Below are positions 56,584-63,901 of a stretch of DNA of 64,000 nucleotides, one piece after another. A program made the position numbers and the translations under genes. This DNA is from Clostridiales bacterium (lineage in GTDB: Bacteria; Bacillota; Clostridia; Christensenellales; Aristaeellaceae): positions 54,618 to 118,617 of the forward strand of contig SVGL01000009.1 in assembly GCA_015056325.1 (NCBI GenBank), read 5' to 3'. Within the stretch, counting starts at the first letter, position 1; each line of letters opens with the position of its first letter. The notes beneath the pieces are model-generated. The model made no database searches, was not told the DNA's origin, and saw only the letters and a list, made by a program, of their open reading frames with translations.

Positions 56584-57048
56584 TCAGTCGGGGTAAGTCA
56601 GGGTATCCGGGGTGACGTTCTCCAGCACGCGGACGTAGGCAGCGGCCTCATTCTTCGCGCCGGGGAGGTCATGTTCAAGGTAGTTGCCGCATTCGATCTG
56701 CTTCGCGCCGGGGATGTCGCCCTCAAAATCCGCCGCAAAGGCGAAGGCCGCCTTCACCAGGTCGATGGCCTGCTGGTGGGTGACCGCATCCCGCATGATG
56801 AGATAGAAGCCGGTGCGGCAGCCCATGGGGCCGAAGTACACCACCTGATCGGACCAGTCGGAGGAGCGGACATAGGTCGCCACCAGGTGCTCGATGGTGT
56901 GGAGCGGCGCCTGGGCCAGGTAATCGCCCTTGTTGGGCCACTTGCAGCGCAGGTCGTAGGTGATGCAGTCTCCGTCCACGCGGGAGATGTACATACCAGG
57001 GGTGAGGGTATCGTGGTTGATGGTGAAGGATGCAATCTTGCGCAGCAT
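56584..57048 (-). CDS. luxS: S-ribosylhomocysteine lyase
   Basis: A 154-aa enzyme of normal length. The metal site HTIEHLVATYVRSS (HxxEH) and the third ligand Cys in IECGNYLEHDL are present, as is GPMGCRTGFYLI with the catalytic Cys. It cleaves S-ribosylhomocysteine to homocysteine and DPD, the AI-2 precursor, in the activated methyl cycle. AGGAGG precedes the ATG. The promoter is shared back to back with the cupin gene, and the 5' leader begins with the 18-bp mini-repeat found twice in the GH2 gene. Confidence 0.97.
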   Translation of the reverse strand: MLRKIASFTINHDTLTPGMYISRVDGDCITYDLRCKWPNKGDYLAQAPLHTIEHLVATYVRSSDWSDQVVYFGPMGCRTGFYLIMRDAVTHQQAIDLVKAAFAFAADFEGDIPGAKQIECGNYLEHDLPGAKNEAAAYVRVLENVTPDTLTYPD

Positions 57049-57073
57049 AAGCGGCCTCCTGTAAATGTGATTG

Positions 57074-57091
57074 CCAGCGGGGCTCCCGCCG
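57074..57091 (-). repeat. Dispersed mini-repeat in luxS leader, copy 3
   Basis: On the minus strand GGCGGGAGCCCCGCTGGC. It shares GGGAGCCCCGCTGGCA with the two copies in the GH2 gene and lies right at the start of the luxS transcript, where CGGGAGCCCCG could form a small hairpin. Confidence 0.6.
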
Positions 57092-57095
57092 CCCT

Positions 57096-57124
57096 ATTAT
57101 AGCACAGCTTTGCCCCTTGCACAA
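57096..57124 (-). promoter_or_regulatory. luxS promoter
   Basis: On the minus strand: TTGTGC (57124-57119), 17-bp spacer, perfect TATAAT (57101-57096). Its -35 overlaps the -35 of the divergent cupin promoter by four bases. Confidence 0.8.
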
Positions 57125-57145
57125 GCGGTGCAAATGCGCTACAAT
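57117..57145 (+). promoter_or_regulatory. Cupin gene promoter
   Basis: TTGCAC (57117-57122), 17-bp spacer, TACAAT (57140-57145). Confidence 0.75.
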
Positions 57146-57167
57146 AGACGCAAAGGAGGGATTCCCT

Positions 57168-57629
57168 ATGCATTACACCGCTGATGAACTGATCCGCCGC
57201 TTCCACCTTGAGCCCCATGTGGAGGGCGGCGCGTTTCGCGAATTGTACCGCGAGGGCTTTGACCGCTCTGGTTCCCGCCCGGCCCACGGCGTGATCTACT
57301 ACATGCTGAACGATGATGAGATCTCCGACTTCCATGTGCTGGATGCGGATGAATACTGGCTCTGGCATGCGGGCCCGGACATCGAGCTGTGGTCCTTTGG
57401 GGAGGACGGCGCGCTCAAGGTGGAGCGTATGGGCATGGGCGAAGGCGCGCAGCCCTGCGTGCTGATGCCCGCCGGCGTGACCTTCGGCGCAAAGCCGGTC
57501 AAGGGCGCACAGGGAGCCATGCTCTGCTCCTGCGTGTGCGTGCCGGAATTCATGTACGAGCACTACCGTATCCTCACCAAGGATGAGGTCATCGAAAAGT
57601 GCCCGGAAGCTGCCGCATTCTTTGAGTAA
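57168..57629 (+). CDS. DUF985-type cupin protein
   Basis: A 153-aa protein; ATG 57168 follows AAAGGAGG. It has the order of motifs of the DUF985 cupin family: HLEPHVEGGAFRELYRE, ISDFHVLDADEYWLWHAGP and LMPAGVTFGAKPV. Cupins of this type form a small beta-barrel that may bind a sugar or nucleotide; no activity is established. It is divergent from luxS with overlapping promoters. Confidence 0.85.
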   Translation: MHYTADELIRRFHLEPHVEGGAFRELYREGFDRSGSRPAHGVIYYMLNDDEISDFHVLDADEYWLWHAGPDIELWSFGEDGALKVERMGMGEGAQPCVLMPAGVTFGAKPVKGAQGAMLCSCVCVPEFMYEHYRILTKDEVIEKCPEAAAFFE

Positions 57630-57635
57630 GCAATA

Positions 57636-57662
57636 GGCGGAGGCATATGCCCCCGCCCTTTT
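57636..57662 (+). terminator. Intrinsic terminator
   Basis: GGCGG-GGC (57636-57644) pairs with GCC-CCGCC (57649-57657), one mismatch, followed by CTTTTC. Confidence 0.7.
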
Positions 57663-57688
57663 CATGCCCGCTATCCGTCAAGTTCCCC

Positions 57689-57717
57689 TTGCCAAATACC
57701 CCCGAATGTGCGACAAT
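57689..57717 (+). promoter_or_regulatory. Promoter of GH43-like gene
   Basis: TTGCCA (57689-57694), 17-bp spacer, GACAAT (57712-57717). Confidence 0.55.
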
Positions 57718-57746
57718 AGACCCAGCACCAAACAAGGAGGCCCGTT

Positions 57747-59441
57747 ATGAAGCTCCTGTATTACACCCGCGTCCCCATGGACGAGAACCTTTACGCTCCC
57801 AAGCTGGCTGACAGCGTGCACTTCGCCTTCATTGAGGACGGCAAGGCCCTGCCCCTGCTGCACAACTCCGGCGTCGTGTACGCCAAGGCTGTGCCCGGTG
57901 AGATGGGTGTGCTGCACCCCTATTCCCTCCGCGACCCGTGGATGATGTTCGCCGATGGCCTGTGGCACATCCTTGCCCGACGCATTGAGGTGAACGGCAC
58001 CCCCGACGCTTCCAGCGAGGGTATGCTGCTGCACTTCACCTCCGGAGATCTCATCCACTTCACTGAGGAGGCGCTGCTGCCCGAATCCGCCGACCTGGCG
58101 AAGGGCTACGCAGCCCGCGGCGCCGCCCCGGTGGATGGTCTCGAGCTGCCCGAGGGCTGCATACCCGCCGGAGTCATCGACATCCCGGAGGATGTGGCCA
58201 CCCGCATGCGCCATCGCTTCACCACCCCGGTGAACGTGGCCAACGAGGTGCCCGCCTGCGTGGAGGCTGCTTCCCCCGCTGATCTGCGCCGGGTGAAGGC
58301 GCGGGCCCGCTACTCCGATGGCTCCACCGTAGTGAAGCCCGTGGACTGGCTGCTGAATGACGTGGACTTCGCCACCCCCGGCGAATACGAGGTCGAGGGC
58401 TGCGTCCACCAGGATCGCTATGAATTCCCCGTGGCCTGGCACAAGGCGGATCCCGCCATCTGCCGCTGGGAGGGCAAGTACTACTTCATCAGCACCAATG
58501 ACCTGGACGGCAACCACAGCCTGTACATCCGTCAGGCGGACAGCGTGCCCGGCCTGGTGACCGCCCAGCAGCACCTCATCCTGGATACGAAAACCTACCC
58601 CCACCTGGGCAACCTGCTCTGGGCGCCGGAAATGCATATCATCGGGGGCAGGCTGTACATCTTCCACGCGGGCACGCCGGAAAGCTTCTTCTGCGAGCAG
58701 AGCCATGTCATGGCGCTGAAGGAAGGCGGCAACCCCATCAATGCTGCCGACTGGGAGATGCCCCGCCGGGTCGTGCGGCCCGACGGCAGCATGCTCTACG
58801 GTGAAGAGGGCATCACCCTGGACATGACGGTTTTCTGGTCAGCAGGGCGGCTCTACGCCGCCTGGAGCCAGCGGCAGTTCAAACCCGTTGATCTGGGCGC
58901 ATGGCTCTACATCGCTGAGATCGACCCAGTGAATCCCTGGCAGCTGCTTACCGAGCCCCAGGTGCTGACCGTCCCCGAGTACGGCTGGGAGAACAACCAC
59001 ACCTTCGTGGTGGAAGGCCCCTTCGCGCTGTACCGGGAGGGCAGGATCTACCTCAGCTACTCCGGCGCGCTGGTGGACTCCACCTACGTCGTGGGCATGC
59101 TGAACATGGATGATGGCGCGGATCCCCTCGATCCCGCCTCCTGGACGAAGGAAAACTATCCCCTGCTGACCTCCCGCAGCGTCCCCGGGGAGTACGGCCC
59201 TGGCCACAACGCCTACGTCACCGATGACGACGGCCTGGTCTGGAACACCTACCACGCCCGGCCCGGCCTGATCCCTGCCGGCAGGCCCCAGACGGACGGC
59301 AACGCCGATTTTGGCGCCCGCTCGTCGGGCATCCGCCGGGTGCACTTCAATGTGGAGGGCTACCCGGTGCTGGATATGACCGAGGAGATCGACCTGGTAC
59401 CCGCCCTCAAATGGGTAAAGACGAAGGTCATCGTGAAGTAA
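57747..59441 (+). CDS. GH43-like glycosidase with internal Ig-like domain
   Basis: A 564-aa cytoplasmic protein preceded by AAGGAGG. The first 125 residues already contain a propeller-like blade (LRDPWMMFADGLWHILARR). Residues about 160-230 read as a bacterial Ig-like (Big_4 type) domain (VKPVDWLLNDVDFATPGEYEVEG). The GH43 catalytic domain follows, with the base in HKADPAICRWEGKYYFIS (D235), the modulator region LLWAPEMHII, and the acid in FVVEGPFALYREGRIYLSYS, here with the usual EGP. It probably releases arabinose or xylose. The split arrangement is unusual and may reflect an insertion into a longer propeller enzyme. Confidence 0.8.
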   Translation: MKLLYYTRVPMDENLYAPKLADSVHFAFIEDGKALPLLHNSGVVYAKAVPGEMGVLHPYSLRDPWMMFADGLWHILARRIEVNGTPDASSEGMLLHFTSGDLIHFTEEALLPESADLAKGYAARGAAPVDGLELPEGCIPAGVIDIPEDVATRMRHRFTTPVNVANEVPACVEAASPADLRRVKARARYSDGSTVVKPVDWLLNDVDFATPGEYEVEGCVHQDRYEFPVAWHKADPAICRWEGKYYFISTNDLDGNHSLYIRQADSVPGLVTAQQHLILDTKTYPHLGNLLWAPEMHIIGGRLYIFHAGTPESFFCEQSHVMALKEGGNPINAADWEMPRRVVRPDGSMLYGEEGITLDMTVFWSAGRLYAAWSQRQFKPVDLGAWLYIAEIDPVNPWQLLTEPQVLTVPEYGWENNHTFVVEGPFALYREGRIYLSYSGALVDSTYVVGMLNMDDGADPLDPASWTKENYPLLTSRSVPGEYGPGHNAYVTDDDGLVWNTYHARPGLIPAGRPQTDGNADFGARSSGIRRVHFNVEGYPVLDMTEEIDLVPALKWVKTKVIVK

Positions 59442-59455
59442 ACAAGGAGCAAGCC

Positions 59456-60109
59456 ATGATTGACATCACCGCCTGGATCAGCCAGTTTGTCCAATCCCTG
59501 GATGACACCTTTGGCCCCCGCACTTGGTTTTTGGGCCTCCAGGGCAGCTATGGCCGGGGCGAAGCGACGGAAAATAGCGATATCGACCTGGTTGTCATCC
59601 TGGATGAAGTGACCCCTGCCGATATCCGCGCTTACAACGCCATGCTGGACGCCCTCCCCCACCGGGAGCTGATTTGCGGCTTCCTCTCCGGCAAGGCAGA
59701 AATCCTCCACTGGGACGCTGCTGACCTGTTCCAGTTCTATCATGATACCACGCCAATCCGGGGCAGCCTGGATGCATTGCTTTCCATGATTGACGAAGCC
59801 GCGGTGAAGCGTGCCATCCACATGGGCGCCTGCAGCATCTACCACGGCTGCGTGCACAATATGCTCTATGAAAAGAGCGGGGAAGCCCTCCATGGGCTGT
59901 ACAAGGCTGCATCCTTTGTGCTGCAGGCCATCTGCTTTGCCCAGGCGGGGAAGTACGTCCGCCGCCAGGTGGATCTGCTGCCCCTGCTCTCTGCGGTGGA
60001 TCGCCCCATCGCCGAAACCTTCCTGCTCCTCAAGCAGGGCGGTGCCGTCGATTTCACGCCGATGTCCGAGGCCCTGTTCGCCTGGGCAAAACACTGGATC
60101 AACCAATAA
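59456..60109 (+). CDS. Nucleotidyltransferase-domain protein (MNT type) with helical tail
   Basis: A 217-aa protein; ATG 59456 follows AAGGAGC. Residues about 20-110 hold the pol-beta nucleotidyltransferase signature GLQGSYGRGEATENSDIDLVVIL (G-S-x3-G-x5-S-D-x-D). The C-terminal 110 residues are helical (AAVKRAIHMGACSIYHGCVHNM), possibly HEPN-like but without a clear R-x4-H motif. Such proteins can adenylylate small molecules or partner toxins. It is 14 bp behind the GH43-like gene and shares its transcript. The substrate is unknown. Confidence 0.75.
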   Translation: MIDITAWISQFVQSLDDTFGPRTWFLGLQGSYGRGEATENSDIDLVVILDEVTPADIRAYNAMLDALPHRELICGFLSGKAEILHWDAADLFQFYHDTTPIRGSLDALLSMIDEAAVKRAIHMGACSIYHGCVHNMLYEKSGEALHGLYKAASFVLQAICFAQAGKYVRRQVDLLPLLSAVDRPIAETFLLLKQGGAVDFTPMSEALFAWAKHWINQ

Positions 60110-60115
60110 AACAAT

Positions 60116-60150
60116 CGCCAGGAAGCTTGATGGCCTCCTGGCGTTTTTTT
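60116..60150 (+). terminator. Intrinsic terminator
   Basis: CGCCAGGA (60116-60123) pairs with TCCTGGCG (60136-60143), followed by seven T. Confidence 0.9.
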
Positions 60151-60151
60151 G

Positions 60152-61807
60152 TTATTCCGTGGCCTTGTGCAGGATCTCCTCCGCTTCCCTGAGGATAGCA
60201 CGCATCCTCGCCCCCTCCACCTTGCAGACCTGCCGGTCGTAGGTGTACAGGCCATTGATCTCGTCCTCCACATCGGAAAGCTGGGTGTACACCACGCCGC
60301 ACAGGCCCGCAGGGATGGCGGGATTCACCATCTCGGCGTACATCCTGCCGATGGCGTCTGTCAGCTGCTGCTCGGTGTCGGTCTTGCCGTAGCCGTACTC
60401 ATTAGCGGGATTCCACAGGTGGCCGTCGATCTTGCGGGCATAGCCGCCGCACTCGGAGAGGAACATGGGCCGCTTGCCAGGCTTCAGCTTCTTGTTGCGG
60501 AAGTACACATGCTTGGAGTCAACGTCCGTCTCTTTGGGAACGAACCAGCCGGACGCCGTGTCCCAGAAACGGGTGGGATCGAGGGACTTGAAGGTGCGGT
60601 AGAGGCGCTCCCCATCGAACTGGCCCCAGCCCTCGTTGAAGATCGTGTACCCGATGACGCAGGGATGGTCATGCAGGTGTGCGATGGTCTCCGCTGCGCA
60701 GGCCTCGAAGATCTCCTTGCGGCGCTTGCTGACGGGCCAGTTGGGCCGCCACTGGAAGCCGATGGTCGGCAGCACGGTGTCAAAGACGTAGTTGTAGCCG
60801 CCGTTGTTCACCATGTCCTGTACGACCAGCATGCCCAGGCGGTCGCAGGCCTCGTAGAAGGCCTCCGGCTCCACCTTGATGTGTTTGCGCAGCATGTTGA
60901 AGCCCAGCTCCTTCATGCGGCGGACGTCCCGCTCGTACTCCGCCGGGTCGCCGGGGAGGTAGTGTCCGTCGGTGAAGTAGCCCTGATCCAGCACGCCGTT
61001 GAGGAAGACAGGCTCCCCATTCAGGCACAGGCGGCTGACGCCCTGCTTATCGGGCTTGATCCCCACCGTGCGCAGGGCGAAGTAGCTCGCTACCTGGTCT
61101 TCCCCGGCGGTGATGGCAAGGTCGTAGAGCGTAGGGGAATCCGGCGTCCACAGGCGGATATGCTCCGCCGGGATGTCGATGCGGATACGGTCTGCACCGT
61201 CCCACGCGGTTCGCGCCACCTCCATGCCCTCCAGGCGCACGATGGCCTCGCAGCGCTCCGCCGCCGTATCCACCTGCAGGTCGATGCCGGTGAGGTCGGG
61301 AGTGATCTTCAGCCCGGTGATAGCCTTCTCCGGCACGGCCTCCAGCCACGCCGTCTGCCAGATGCCGGTGACGGGCGTGTACCACATGCCGCCGCGCTTC
61401 TTGCGCTGCTTGCCGTAGGGATAGTCGCGGTCCAGGCCATCCATCACGCAGACGGTCAGGTAGTTCTCCCCCTGGACGAGCGCGTGGGTTATATCGCCGC
61501 TGAAAGGCAGATAGCCGCCCTCATGGCGCACGATGGGCCGCCCGTTGAGGAACACCTCAGCGATCTGATCCACCGCGCCGAAATGCAGCAGCAGCCGACG
61601 CCCTCTGGGCAGGAAGGTTTTGGGCAGCGTGAAGGTCGTCTCATAAGTCATGGACATGCCCAGCTCGCCCTCGTAGCCGCTGAGCAGGCTCTCCGGGCAG
61701 AAGGGCATGGTAATGGAGTTGCCGTTGAGCTTCCAGCCATCCATGAGTGGCAGGAAAGAATCGCGCCGCAGCTGCGGGCGAGGGTAGCAGGTTTTCCAGG
61801 AGGACAT
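60152..61807 (-). CDS. GH2-family glycoside hydrolase (short form)
   Basis: A 551-aa cytoplasmic enzyme. The second of two adjacent ATGs (61807) is taken since GAGGTG lies 7 bases upstream; ATG 61810 is possible. The jelly roll (LPLMDGWKLNGNSITMPFCP, LLLHFGAVDQIAEVFLNG), Ig-like domain and TIM barrel follow one another. Catalytic motifs: GYTIFNEGWGQFD (acid/base E392) and MFLSECGGYARK (nucleophile E452). It lacks the C-terminal beta domains of the GH2 at 23631. The stop is separated from the convergent nucleotidyltransferase gene by a terminator. Beta-galactosidase, mannosidase or glucuronidase activity cannot be told apart by eye. Confidence 0.88.
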   Translation of the reverse strand: MSSWKTCYPRPQLRRDSFLPLMDGWKLNGNSITMPFCPESLLSGYEGELGMSMTYETTFTLPKTFLPRGRRLLLHFGAVDQIAEVFLNGRPIVRHEGGYLPFSGDITHALVQGENYLTVCVMDGLDRDYPYGKQRKKRGGMWYTPVTGIWQTAWLEAVPEKAITGLKITPDLTGIDLQVDTAAERCEAIVRLEGMEVARTAWDGADRIRIDIPAEHIRLWTPDSPTLYDLAITAGEDQVASYFALRTVGIKPDKQGVSRLCLNGEPVFLNGVLDQGYFTDGHYLPGDPAEYERDVRRMKELGFNMLRKHIKVEPEAFYEACDRLGMLVVQDMVNNGGYNYVFDTVLPTIGFQWRPNWPVSKRRKEIFEACAAETIAHLHDHPCVIGYTIFNEGWGQFDGERLYRTFKSLDPTRFWDTASGWFVPKETDVDSKHVYFRNKKLKPGKRPMFLSECGGYARKIDGHLWNPANEYGYGKTDTEQQLTDAIGRMYAEMVNPAIPAGLCGVVYTQLSDVEDEINGLYTYDRQVCKVEGARMRAILREAEEILHKATE

Positions 61808-61836
61808 CATTTTCACCTCTTCAGTGTGTTGCCTCC

Positions 61837-61865
61837 ATTGTAGCACATCCCGCGAATTTTGTCCA
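61837..61865 (-). promoter_or_regulatory. Promoter of leftward GH2 gene
   Basis: On the minus strand: TGGACA (61865-61860), 17-bp spacer, TACAAT (61842-61837). Confidence 0.6.
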
Positions 61866-61935
61866 CGCGGCAGGATTTTCCGCGTTTCAGGCAGAATCCT
61901 ATCATGACGATTCCCAAAGATACAGGAGGGCCCTC

Positions 61936-62727
61936 ATGCTCACCCGAAACGACGTATTTCAGCTGCTTGAATCCTTCGGCATTCGCCGTGACGACGTAGT
62001 CACCATGCACTCCTCCCTTCGGGAGATCGGCCCTATCGAGGGCGGCGCGGACGGCCTCATCGACGCGCTGAAGGCCTATCTCTGCGATGGTCTGCTGCTG
62101 ATTCCGACCCACACCTGGGCCAATGTCAACGCCGCCAACCCTCACTTTGACGTGCGCTCCACCGTACCCTGCATCGGCACCCTGGCGAAGGTCGCCGCCT
62201 TCCGCAAGGACGGCGTGCGCTCCCTGCACCCGACCCACTCCATGGCCGTCTTCGGCAAAAACGCCCGGGAATACATCCAGGGTGAAGAAAAATCCTGCAC
62301 GCCGGGCCCCATGGGCGGCGCGCTCAGCCGTCTGTACGAGCTGGGCGGTAAAGTCCTCCTGGTAGGCGTGGGTCACGAGCGCAACACCTACCTTCACGCA
62401 GTGGATGAGCGCATCGACCGCCCCAACCGTCTCGCCCCCACCGGTTTTGCCGTGGAAATCACCGACTGGGACGGCAACACCCTCCGCACCGAGGACTTCC
62501 ACCCCCACCAGACGGAGGGCATCAGCATCGGCCTGAGTGAATACTACCGCAACTACAAGCACGCCCTGGACGTGACCAGCGCGGTGCAGTACGGCTGGAT
62601 GGGCAACGCCCTCACCTACTGCTGCGACTGCCGCAGGATGACCGACACCATCATGCGTATCTGGCAGCACGCAGACCGGGACGTGTGTATCGGTATCCAG
62701 GAAATCCCGGAGGAATGGTATCTGTAA
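61936..62727 (+). CDS. AAC(3)-family N-acetyltransferase
   Basis: A 263-aa enzyme; ATG 61936 follows CAGGAGGG. It has the Antibiotic_NAT fold motifs: VVTMHSSLREIGPIEGGADGLIDAL, LLIPTHTWANVN, SLHPTHSMAVFG, GGKVLLVGVGHERNTYLHAVDE. The family acetylates the 3-amino group of aminoglycosides, but many chromosomal members act on other amines, and several residues here differ from clinical enzymes. Resistance should not be assumed. It is transcribed divergently from the leftward GH2 gene. Confidence 0.82.
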   Translation: MLTRNDVFQLLESFGIRRDDVVTMHSSLREIGPIEGGADGLIDALKAYLCDGLLLIPTHTWANVNAANPHFDVRSTVPCIGTLAKVAAFRKDGVRSLHPTHSMAVFGKNAREYIQGEEKSCTPGPMGGALSRLYELGGKVLLVGVGHERNTYLHAVDERIDRPNRLAPTGFAVEITDWDGNTLRTEDFHPHQTEGISIGLSEYYRNYKHALDVTSAVQYGWMGNALTYCCDCRRMTDTIMRIWQHADRDVCIGIQEIPEEWYL

Positions 62728-62764
62728 TAGGAGGCTTCCCCATCAGGGGAAGTCTTTTCGCATG

Positions 62765-62790
62765 AAAAAACCGACCGCGAATGCGATCGG
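62765..62790 (-). terminator. Terminator of distal 5S-tRNA unit
   Basis: On the minus strand CCGATCGC-attc-GCGGTCGG (62790-62771, one G-U), followed by TTTTTT. Confidence 0.85.
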
Positions 62791-62796
62791 CTTGCG

Positions 62797-62868
62797 CTCC
62801 CCAGGTAGGGCTCGAACCTACAACAACCCGGTTAACAGCCGGGTGCTCTGCCATTGAGCTACTGAGGA
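62797..62868 (-). tRNA. tRNA-Asn (GTT), distal copy
   Basis: On the minus strand the acceptor arms TCCTCAG and CTGGGGA enclose a normal cloverleaf; anticodon loop CTGTTAA gives GTT; T arm GTAGGTTCGAGCCCTAC. Discriminator G, CCA not encoded. Same tRNA as the copy at 63518-63589. Confidence 0.95.
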
Positions 62869-62876
62869 ATATGAAT

Positions 62877-62993
62877 GCCGGCAGCGACCTATCCTCCCGG
62901 GCCGTGTCCAGCCAAGTACTTTCGGCACTGAAGAGCTTAACTGCTGTGTTCGGTATGGGAACAGGTGGAACCTCTTCGTCATTACCACCGGCC
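62877..62993 (-). rRNA. 5S rRNA, distal copy
   Basis: On the minus strand GCCGGTGGTAATGACGAAGA at the 5' end and GGTCGCTGCCGGC at the 3' end pair as helix I; CCATACCGAACACAGCAGTT and GAAAGTACTTGGCTGG are the usual conserved loops. It differs from the proximal copy at a few paired positions. Confidence 0.95.
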
Positions 62994-62998
62994 CAATT

Positions 62999-63027
62999 AT
63001 TGTAGCACTATCAGCAGGCCCTGTCAA
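62999..63027 (-). promoter_or_regulatory. Own promoter of distal 5S-tRNA-Asn unit
   Basis: On the minus strand: perfect TTGACA (63027-63022), 17-bp spacer, TACAAT (63004-62999), placed directly before the 5S gene. Confidence 0.8.
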
Positions 63028-63051
63028 GCAGTATTTACGATTCGGTTCAAA

Positions 63052-63426
63052 TTATTCTTCCCGAGGGTACAAAGGTTCCGCCAGTACCTCCATGATACCC
63101 TCAAGTGTTTTAGGTCCGATCCCTTTTACCAGCAGAAGGTCCGTGGGGAGGAAATAATCTCCCAGAATATCGCGTCCATCCACGATTCGCTGCGCGAGCA
63201 CGGCACCAATGCCTGGGAAAACGTCCAGCGCCTCTGTGTTCCCAATGTTGAACACGGAGTCAGCCCCAAAGCCCTTCAAAGGTTCCACAGGCGATGCCTT
63301 ATGAACAGCCTCGTAACGATCAGGAAGCGGAAACATGGCAGCATAAATAAAGAAAGCCGCTGTCAAAGCGATAGCAGAGAGCAAACATACTCTGGCGATG
63401 AGCATGCGTTTGCGACTGCCGGACAT
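63052..63426 (-). CDS. ComEA-like helix-hairpin-helix membrane protein
   Basis: A 124-aa protein preceded by AAGGAGGT. One N-terminal membrane segment (about 10-32) is followed by a double helix-hairpin-helix domain: VFNIGNTEALDVFPGIGAVLAQRIVDGR and DLLLVKGIGPKTLEGIMEVL, as in the DNA-binding part of ComEA. The linker found in true ComEA (a SLBB domain) is missing, so a competence role is uncertain. It is oddly placed between two 5S-tRNA-Asn units in the rRNA locus and has its own promoter. There is no terminator before the next 5S gene. Confidence 0.8.
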   Translation of the reverse strand: MSGSRKRMLIARVCLLSAIALTAAFFIYAAMFPLPDRYEAVHKASPVEPLKGFGADSVFNIGNTEALDVFPGIGAVLAQRIVDGRDILGDYFLPTDLLLVKGIGPKTLEGIMEVLAEPLYPREE

Positions 63427-63453
63427 GCTGCACCTCCTTGCGTTGATAGTGAT

Positions 63454-63482
63454 AGCATATCACAATCATAGAATATTTGCAA
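63454..63482 (-). promoter_or_regulatory. Promoter of HhH gene
   Basis: On the minus strand: TTGCAA (63482-63477), 17-bp spacer, TATGCT (63459-63454), just downstream of the rRNA operon terminator. Confidence 0.65.
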
Positions 63483-63484
63483 CG

Positions 63485-63510
63485 AAAAAACCGACCGCAA
63501 TGGCGATCGG
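63485..63510 (-). terminator. Terminator of the main rRNA operon
   Basis: On the minus strand CCGATCGC-catt-GCGGTCGG (63510-63491), followed by TTTTTT. It is nearly identical to the terminator at 62765-62790. Confidence 0.85.
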
Positions 63511-63517
63511 CCTTACG

Positions 63518-63589
63518 CTCCCCAGGTAGGACTCGAACCTACAACAACCCGGTTAACAGCCGGGTGCTCTGCCATTGAGCTACTGAGGA
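63518..63589 (-). tRNA. tRNA-Asn (GTT), proximal copy
   Basis: Same gene as at 62797-62868 apart from one base in the T arm region (GTCC/GGAC type change). Anticodon loop CTGTTAA. It is the last gene of the rRNA operon. CCA is not encoded. Confidence 0.95.
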
Positions 63590-63599
63590 ATAAAGGGTA

Positions 63600-63715
<116 letters not shown>

Positions 63716-63901
63716 AGGGCATCGAGGGTCTTCGACCTCTTTCCTTTCGCTTCTCAGCTACTCGGCTTCAGGTCGATCACAACCCTTTCGGGTTGCACCC
63801 TGACAACTGCACAAGTTTCGATTCAATACTTCAGACCTTACAATTGATCTCATTGTTTCTTTGAATAACGTGGTGTTATTCGGGTTTGTTATATCAAGCG
63901 C
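63716..63901 (-). other. 23S-5S spacer
   Basis: Non-coding spacer of the rRNA operon. It contains a small hairpin (CAACCCGAAAGGGTTG on the minus strand, about 63781-63796) and sequences that probably pair for processing; no tRNA gene is present here. Confidence 0.7.

Noticed and set aside
57049..57095. SAM or SAH riboswitch before luxS
   Set aside because: The leader is about 45 nt and lacks the conserved cores; it contains only the mini-repeat and SD.
61936..62727. Calling the AAC(3)-like gene an aminoglycoside resistance gene
   Set aside because: The family includes chromosomal enzymes with other substrates; the sequence alone cannot show resistance, and no mobile context is seen.
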